Origin: an uncultured Collinsella sp.
Lineage (GTDB): Bacteria; Actinomycetota; Coriobacteriia; Coriobacteriales; Coriobacteriaceae
Assembly (NCBI GenBank): GCA_959601045.1
Contig: CAUGNZ010000007.1
Coordinates: 12,277 to 76,276, forward strand
Length of the DNA: 64,000 nucleotides
Reading direction: 5' to 3'
This document shows positions 60,042-64,000 of this stretch, piece by piece. Both the position numbers and the translations under genes were made by a program. Below the pieces are notes generated by a model that saw nothing but the letters and a program-made list of their open reading frames with translations, was not told where the DNA came from and ran no database searches. Numbering within the stretch: the stretch's first letter is position 1; each line of letters opens with the position of its first letter.

Positions 60042-60199
60042 CCACGAAAAGGGCCTATCTACTACGTTTAGGCCGCAGGGGTCAACCATATCCGGCTTTT
60101 TCGAAAATCGGCAAGCTTTCTACCTGCGGTTTTAATTTCGCAAAATTCGGGATGATCGACGGTGTTCCGTTAAACGTAGTAGATGGCCGCATTTCGTGG
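60042..60199. repeat. 158-bp inverted-repeat element A, copy 2
   Basis: CCACGAAAAGGGCCTATCTA and its continuation CTACGTTTA form the left end; TAAACGTAGTAGATGGCCGC with ATTTCGTGG the right end. It is in the opposite direction to copy 1 at 18844-19002. The stop-free interior frame on the plus strand reads LSTCGFNFAKFGMIDG, matching the frame in copy 1. Confidence 0.75.
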
Positions 60200-60252
60200 C
60201 AAACGGTCCGACTCGAGACCCATGTCGGCCAGCCTCGGATGACCATTCACAA

Positions 60253-60319
60253 AGTTGCGGTGGAATACGGACTGAATTGGCGCCTTAAAGGCAAAAACAC
60301 TCCGTATTTCACCGCAAGT
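60253..60319. repeat. 67-bp inverted-repeat element C, copy 2
   Basis: AGTTGCGGTGGAATACGG (60253-60270) and CCGTATTTCACCGCAAGT (60302-60319). Outer arms are the same as in 25999-26065, while the loop differs. It sits 20 bp from the stop of the TadA fusion gene and may serve as its terminator. Confidence 0.75.
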
Positions 60320-60338
60320 TATTGGGGAGGGATTGGTT

Positions 60339-62120
60339 TTAGAGGCGGCCAAGGTCGTAGGCTCGCGCGGCAGACTCGCCGGCGCAGATGAGGTTGGTTG
60401 CGGCTTCTTGCGGATCGAGCGCCCGCTCCAGGTCCATGGGCTTGCGACAGATCGGCAGGACAAGGTCGATGCCCTGCTCGTACACCGCATCCAGGTTGTC
60501 GGCGCGACCGCCCACGACAGCGGCCACCGGCTTGCCATATCGCTTGGCACGGCGGGCCACGCCCACCGGCGCCTTACCGGCGGCGGACTGCTCGTCCATA
60601 TTGCCCTCGCCCGTTATGACCAGGTCGACATCGCGCACATGTTCGTCAAACCCCACGAGATCGAGCACCGTCTCCACACCCGAGTGTAGCTCCGCACCGA
60701 GTGCCAGCAACGCCGCGCCCAAGCCACCGGCAGCGCCCGCGCCGGGCACGCCGAGCACCGAGCCAAATGTCCGTGCGCCCTCGGGTGTGCGCAACAACCC
60801 CTGGGCCCGAGCCTCGACAATTGCCGTATCGAGTAGACGACCGTAGCCGACCATCCAGCTGTCGCACCTGCTCAGCGCCTCGGCGTCACCCGTCGGCAAG
60901 CCTTTCTGCCCGCCAAACACCGCTAATGCGCCCCGACGCCCCACGAGCGGATTCTCGACATCCGAAAGCACAACGATACGAGCGCCATCCAAAGCCTGCA
61001 GCGCTGGCGCCAAATCAACGCTCGCCACCCGCTCAAGGCCGGCAAGACCGGGGGCGATATCGCAGCCCCGATCATCGACCACACGCGCGCCCAGCGCCTG
61101 CAGCATGCCGGCGCCACCGTCGTTGGCGGCACTGCCGCCCAGACCAATATAGAGTGTCTTTGCGCCCGTACGAACCGCGCGAAGCATGAGCTCGCCCACG
61201 CCATAGGTTGTAGCAGCCAGCGCCGACGACTCCGTGCAAGGCGAATACCCAATGCCAGCCGCCTCGGCCATCTCGATGACCGCGGACTCGCGCTCGCCGT
61301 CCACCAGCATCCGGGCAGACACGCTCTTGCCCAAGGGACCTGCTACCTCGCAGGTCACAACCTCACCGCCGCATGCGGCAATGGCGTCGAGCGTTCCCTC
61401 GCCGCCGTCTGCCAGCAGCAATGTGCACACCTCGGCATCGGGCCACACGCGGCGTACGCCTTCGGCAACCGCCGCCTCTGCCTGCGCGCTCGAAACACTG
61501 CCCTTAAAGGAGTCTATCGCCAGTAGCGCGCAACGGGGCCGGCGACACGCGGCACCAAAATCGACCGCCTCAACGACGATATCTTCGGCACACGCGAGTG
61601 CCTCAGCGTGAGCGGCATGTGCCTCAAGATCGGCCCCACAACCGCAGCCAGCACCATCGGTACCACGCAGCCCACTAAAATAGCTGCTCAACACCTCACG
61701 ACACTCGTCTGCCAGCACGCCGGCGGTCACATTAAACCGATGGTTCAGGCGCGAGTCGGCATTCAAATCGTATAGAGATCCCAACGCACCCGCCTTGGCG
61801 TCGCTCGCACCATACACGCAGCGCCCCACGCGCGCATTGACCATAAGCCCCGCACACATACAGCAGGGTTCCAACGTCACATAGACCGTACAGTCGGAAA
61901 GGCGCCAGCGGCCAAGCGCCTGGGCAGCGGCGCACACGGCCGCAAACTCGGCATGAGCCGAAGGATCCTGGTCGAGCTCGCGCCGATTGTGCGCCCTCGC
62001 GACGATCTCGCCGTCGCGCACCACTACGGCTCCGATGGGCACCTCGCCCACCGCAGCAGCGGCGCGAGCCTCCGCCAGCGCCTCGCGCATGAACTTCTCG
62101 TCGATTTCGGTGATCGTCAT
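60339..62120 (-). CDS. tadA: Fusion of tRNA adenosine deaminase (TadA) and glycerate kinase
   Basis: A 593-residue protein in one open frame. Residues 1-152 are a complete TadA: HAE at 56-58 (zinc His, catalytic Glu) and TLEPCCMC at 82-89 with zinc Cys86 and Cys89. TadA makes inosine at the wobble base of tRNA-Arg(ACG). A linker of about 45 residues with four cysteines follows. From about 197 comes a complete type-2 glycerate kinase: AIDSFKGS at 201-208, LLADGGEGTLDA, GLGGSAANDGGAGM, and ITGEGNMDEQS with GKAPVGVA. This half phosphorylates glycerate. GGGAAGG before ATG 62120 fixes the start. The two activities have no known metabolic link. A tRNA-Ser gene stands divergently upstream. Confidence 0.88.
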   Translation of the reverse strand: MTITEIDEKFMREALAEARAAAAVGEVPIGAVVVRDGEIVARAHNRRELDQDPSAHAEFAAVCAAAQALGRWRLSDCTVYVTLEPCCMCAGLMVNARVGRCVYGASDAKAGALGSLYDLNADSRLNHRFNVTAGVLADECREVLSSYFSGLRGTDGAGCGCGADLEAHAAHAEALACAEDIVVEAVDFGAACRRPRCALLAIDSFKGSVSSAQAEAAVAEGVRRVWPDAEVCTLLLADGGEGTLDAIAACGGEVVTCEVAGPLGKSVSARMLVDGERESAVIEMAEAAGIGYSPCTESSALAATTYGVGELMLRAVRTGAKTLYIGLGGSAANDGGAGMLQALGARVVDDRGCDIAPGLAGLERVASVDLAPALQALDGARIVVLSDVENPLVGRRGALAVFGGQKGLPTGDAEALSRCDSWMVGYGRLLDTAIVEARAQGLLRTPEGARTFGSVLGVPGAGAAGGLGAALLALGAELHSGVETVLDLVGFDEHVRDVDLVITGEGNMDEQSAAGKAPVGVARRAKRYGKPVAAVVGGRADNLDAVYEQGIDLVLPICRKPMDLERALDPQEAATNLICAGESAARAYDLGRL

Positions 62121-62171
62121 CGTTCGCCTTCCCTGTTGCAAATTCAAAACGATGCTATCATTACGACTCAC

Positions 62172-62261
62172 GGAGAGATGGCAGAGCGGTTGAATGCGGC
62201 GGTCTTGAAAACCGTTGAGCGCGAAAGCGTTCCGGGGGTTCGAATCCCCCTCTCTCCGCCA
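62172..62261 (+). tRNA. tRNA-Ser (TGA anticodon)
   Basis: Acceptor GGAGAGA (62172-62178) pairs with TCTCTCC (62251-62257), followed by discriminator G and an encoded CCA. The anticodon loop CTTGAAA gives TGA at 62206-62208. A long variable arm (GAGCGCGAAAGCGTTC) marks a class II serine tRNA, and the T loop reads TTCGAAT. Not in an operon with other tRNAs; the TetR-type gene converges on it. Confidence 0.95.
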
Positions 62262-62264
62262 CTT

Positions 62265-62861
62265 TTAGTGATGCACCGGTGTCATGGTCCGCTCAAACAG
62301 CGCATCGACCACGTCGGCCATCTCGGGTCGACGCTCAAGATCGTGGCCCGATTCCCACCATATCGTGAAAAGTCGAATAATACCGCCGGCGACAAACTCA
62401 GACGTCGTCTCGAGTGACACGGGGGCCAGGGCATCCTCGGCAAGCACGTTCATCACACGCTCGCGGATGGAGCGGGCAATGCGGTCGCAAATAACGTTGG
62501 TCAGCATTCCCGACATGCTGCTCGCCAAAATGTTGTCCATGAGCTGCTCATGGGCCAGAATCAGGTCCATGGCATCGTCCAAAATCGCGTGCCGAAGCGC
62601 GCGCACGTCCTCGGCAGACACTGCGCCGGCCTCATCGGGCTGTTTTTGCGGCAAGCCGGACATGAGCTCATCGATATAAAAGGCAAAGTAGTCGTTCTTG
62701 TCGCGAAAGTGCTTGTAGAACGTCGTGCGGCGAATCATGGCGCGGTCGCACAGCATGGCAACCGTCAGGTCCTCAAAACGATGCTCCTCGAGAAGCTCGG
62801 TGAAAGCATCGAACAGGGCACGGTAGGTTTTCTTAATGCGAAGGTCCACTGGTATCGCCAT
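62265..62861 (-). CDS. TetR family transcriptional regulator
   Basis: About 198 residues. The N-terminal helix-turn-helix reads ALFDAFTELLEEHRFEDLTVAMLCDRAMIRRTTFYKHFRDKNDYFAFYIDEL, where TTFYKHF is the TetR recognition helix. The C-terminal helical domain resembles the TetR_C_7/DhaS-type found in many Gram-positive regulators. The start is placed at ATG 62861, where family alignment begins, although only GAGG directly before it is visible; a GTG four codons on is possible. The frame remains open far upstream but that part lacks family similarity. Divergent from lemA; its target is unknown. Confidence 0.78.
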   Translation of the reverse strand: MAIPVDLRIKKTYRALFDAFTELLEEHRFEDLTVAMLCDRAMIRRTTFYKHFRDKNDYFAFYIDELMSGLPQKQPDEAGAVSAEDVRALRHAILDDAMDLILAHEQLMDNILASSMSGMLTNVICDRIARSIRERVMNVLAEDALAPVSLETTSEFVAGGIIRLFTIWWESGHDLERRPEMADVVDALFERTMTPVHH

Positions 62862-63060
62862 CCTCAGGGCAAAGACAACACTCGTCAATCTGTCGCATAT
62901 CTTACACCTGTACCTCGCGCGTTTTACCCCGGTGCCGACCCCGCCGAAAACATAACGCTTACCGGAAAGTTCGGCACGGCAAAACGTTGCGGGTATACTA
63001 GTAGCGTTATACCAACGGCAGCTGGCGCATGCCGCCGCGGCCATTCGAAACGGAGACATC

Positions 63061-63612
63061 ATGATTACCGTCATCATCGGCATCGTTGTTGTCATTGTGA
63101 TTGTCTGCGCCATCGCCGGCATCTACAACAACATGGTCACCAAGCGTAACCGCATCGATAACGCCTGGCAGAACATCGATACGCAGCTGCAGCGCCGCAA
63201 CGACCTGATCCCCAACCTGGTCGAGACCGTCAAGGGCTACGCCAAGCACGAGCAAGAGACGCTCTCCGCCGTGATCAGCGCGCGTAACACCGCCGTCAAG
63301 GCCACCACGCCCGAGGCCAAGATGGAGGCCGACAACGTGCTGACCGGCGCGCTACGCCAGCTCTTCGCCGTGGCCGAGGCCTACCCCGATCTGAAGGCAA
63401 ACACCAACTTTACGCAGCTGCAGGCATCGCTCGAGGATACCGAGAACAAGATTAGCTATGCACGCCAGAGCTACAACGACTGCGTGCTCAGCTACAACAA
63501 CGCCATCCAGACGTTCCCGGCTGTCATCTTTGCCGGCATCTTCCAGTTTAAGGAGCGCCAGGGCTTCGAGGCCGCCGAAGCAGCCCGCCAGGCCCCGACC
63601 GTCAAGTTCTAG
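63061..63612 (+). CDS. lemA: LemA family membrane-anchored protein
   Basis: A 183-residue protein with an N-terminal membrane helix (IIGIVVVIVIVCAIAGIY, about 5-22) and a four-helix coiled domain holding NAWQNIDTQLQRRNDLIPNLVETVKGY, the LemA signature, and YNNAIQTFPAVIFA near the end. LemA proteins are widespread, with a cytoplasmic helical bundle; function is poorly known. In many species a TPM-domain or peptidase gene follows; here none does before the window end. ACGGAG precedes ATG 63061. Confidence 0.92.
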   Translation: MITVIIGIVVVIVIVCAIAGIYNNMVTKRNRIDNAWQNIDTQLQRRNDLIPNLVETVKGYAKHEQETLSAVISARNTAVKATTPEAKMEADNVLTGALRQLFAVAEAYPDLKANTNFTQLQASLEDTENKISYARQSYNDCVLSYNNAIQTFPAVIFAGIFQFKERQGFEAAEAARQAPTVKF

Positions 63613-63648
63613 TAGTTTGACAGCGCATCTTTAATCGGCCAAATGCAT

Positions 63649-63696
63649 AAACCGCCCCGTCGAATGCATACTTCGACGGGGCGGTTTCCTTTTTCG
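63649..63696 (+). terminator. Terminator of lemA
   Basis: AAACCGCCCCGTCGA and TCGACGGGGCGGTTT form a perfect 15-bp stem around ATGCATACT... followed by CCTTTTT. Confidence 0.88.
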
Positions 63697-63718
63697 CGAA
63701 GGTCCCCCTCTAAGCGCC

Positions 63719-63918
63719 GTGCATTTTTAGGAGTATTCAACATAACCAAGGGCTTCGGGCGCCGCGATAAATGCCAAAGAGCGCAAATATCCCTGCAAAT
63801 CAAACGCTGTCAGCCCATAACCCCGCCCATCATTCGTAGAAAACATCAAGAAATCCCGATTTTTGCCCGAGGTCGGTATGCAGGGGCCTTCGATTGCAGA
63901 ATACTCGCAAAAATGCAC
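63719..63918. repeat. 200-bp inverted-repeat element B, diverged copy 2
   Basis: GTGCATTTTTAGGAGTATTC (63719-63738) and GAATACTCGCAAAAATGCAC (63899-63918) pair at 18 of 20 positions. The right arm extended as GCAGAATACTCGC matches the inverted left arm of element B at 21254 (GCGAGTATTCTGC), and GAAGGTCCCCCTCT before it parallels AAAGGTACCCCCTGT. Interior not similar enough to align by eye. A leftward open frame of 77 codons (63727-63960) lies almost entirely inside the element, so I do not call it a gene. Confidence 0.55.
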
Positions 63919-63954
63919 GTCGCCACCACCCCCACATGGCGCGAACCAAATCAG

Positions 63955-63977
63955 AACCACCCTTAAAAAGGGTGGTT
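63955..63977. terminator. Hairpin AACCACCC / GGGTGGTT near the window end
   Basis: AACCACCCTT and AAGGGTGGTT pair around AAA. It has the shape of a terminator but a weak T tract on either side; it may belong to the next gene beyond the window. Confidence 0.4.
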
Positions 63978-64000
63978 TGCTCTTAGGGTATAACCCACGG

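Noticed and set aside
59972..60391. A 139-codon plus-strand frame spanning elements A and C
   Set aside because: It joins two separate repeat elements and runs into the TadA fusion gene antisense; only the part inside element A is repeated elsewhere and is reported as such.
62862..63122. An 87-residue N-terminal extension of the TetR-type regulator
   Set aside because: It would overlap the start of lemA on the opposite strand and shows no similarity to the family; the helix-turn-helix begins right after ATG 62861.
63727..63960. A 77-codon minus-strand frame near the window end
   Set aside because: It is almost wholly contained in the element B relative, with no ribosome site seen and no recognisable family.

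Overview
The window is a high-GC (about 60%) chromosomal segment from what looks like a Gram-positive gut actinobacterium of the Coriobacteriia, most likely Collinsella or a close relative. That call is an inference from gene content: PTS EIICB plus GH4 sugar use, several LAxTG/LPxTG-like surface proteins, a SipW-type signal peptidase, an SRP RNA with the usual core, and many short intergenic palindromes. I ran no search. No phage, integrase, transposase gene or CRISPR array was found; the variable part is surface-protein genes and small non-coding repeat elements.

Layout. 0-2 kb: end of an LpdD-like gene and an MFS exporter. 2-6 kb: alpha-glucoside PTS EIICB and GH4 6-phospho-alpha-glucosidase, divergent from an RpiR regulator. 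6-9.5 kb: low-molecular-weight phosphatase, DUF4143-type ATPase with a 33-bp repeat trio upstream, TIGR04076-like protein, pyridoxamine kinase. 9.7-14 kb: MarR regulator and a heterodimeric ABC exporter. 14.2-18.7 kb: LysR regulator divergent from an SDR / OFA-type MFS / Gfo-Idh-MocA catabolic set. 19-26 kb: Tex, transaldolase-like aldolase, HAD phosphatase and an RlmKL fusion whose RlmL half has lost its catalytic motifs. 26-30.6 kb: KdpDE-like two-component system beside a Kup potassium transporter. 30.7-34.1 kb: nitroreductase and LTA-synthase-like protein.

34.1-44.5 kb is the most distinctive part: a compact six-gene minus-strand locus (SipW signal peptidase, three SipW-dependent TasA/camelysin-like proteins, an 1823-aa GLUG/InlB-repeat adhesin, and an LAATG-anchored protein). 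It is flanked on both sides, in the same orientation, by arrays of five 62-bp palindromic units with a shared tail. I read it as a surface-fibre or biofilm-matrix cassette.

44.5-64 kb: flavodoxin, a second heterodimeric ABC exporter, two tandemly duplicated coiled-coil surface proteins (one with a damaged sortase motif), the SRP RNA gene, a 2601-aa multidomain adhesin ending in MPDTG, a TadA-glycerate kinase fusion, tRNA-Ser(TGA), a TetR-type regulator and LemA.

Intergenic regions hold several families of small inverted-repeat elements, each present two or more times in this window: a 158-bp element, a 200-bp element, a 67-bp element, REP-like AAAGGGAC palindromes, and GAGCGTGG hairpins. None encodes a recognisable protein. 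They look like non-autonomous mobile or REP-type sequences, and some also sit where terminators would be expected.
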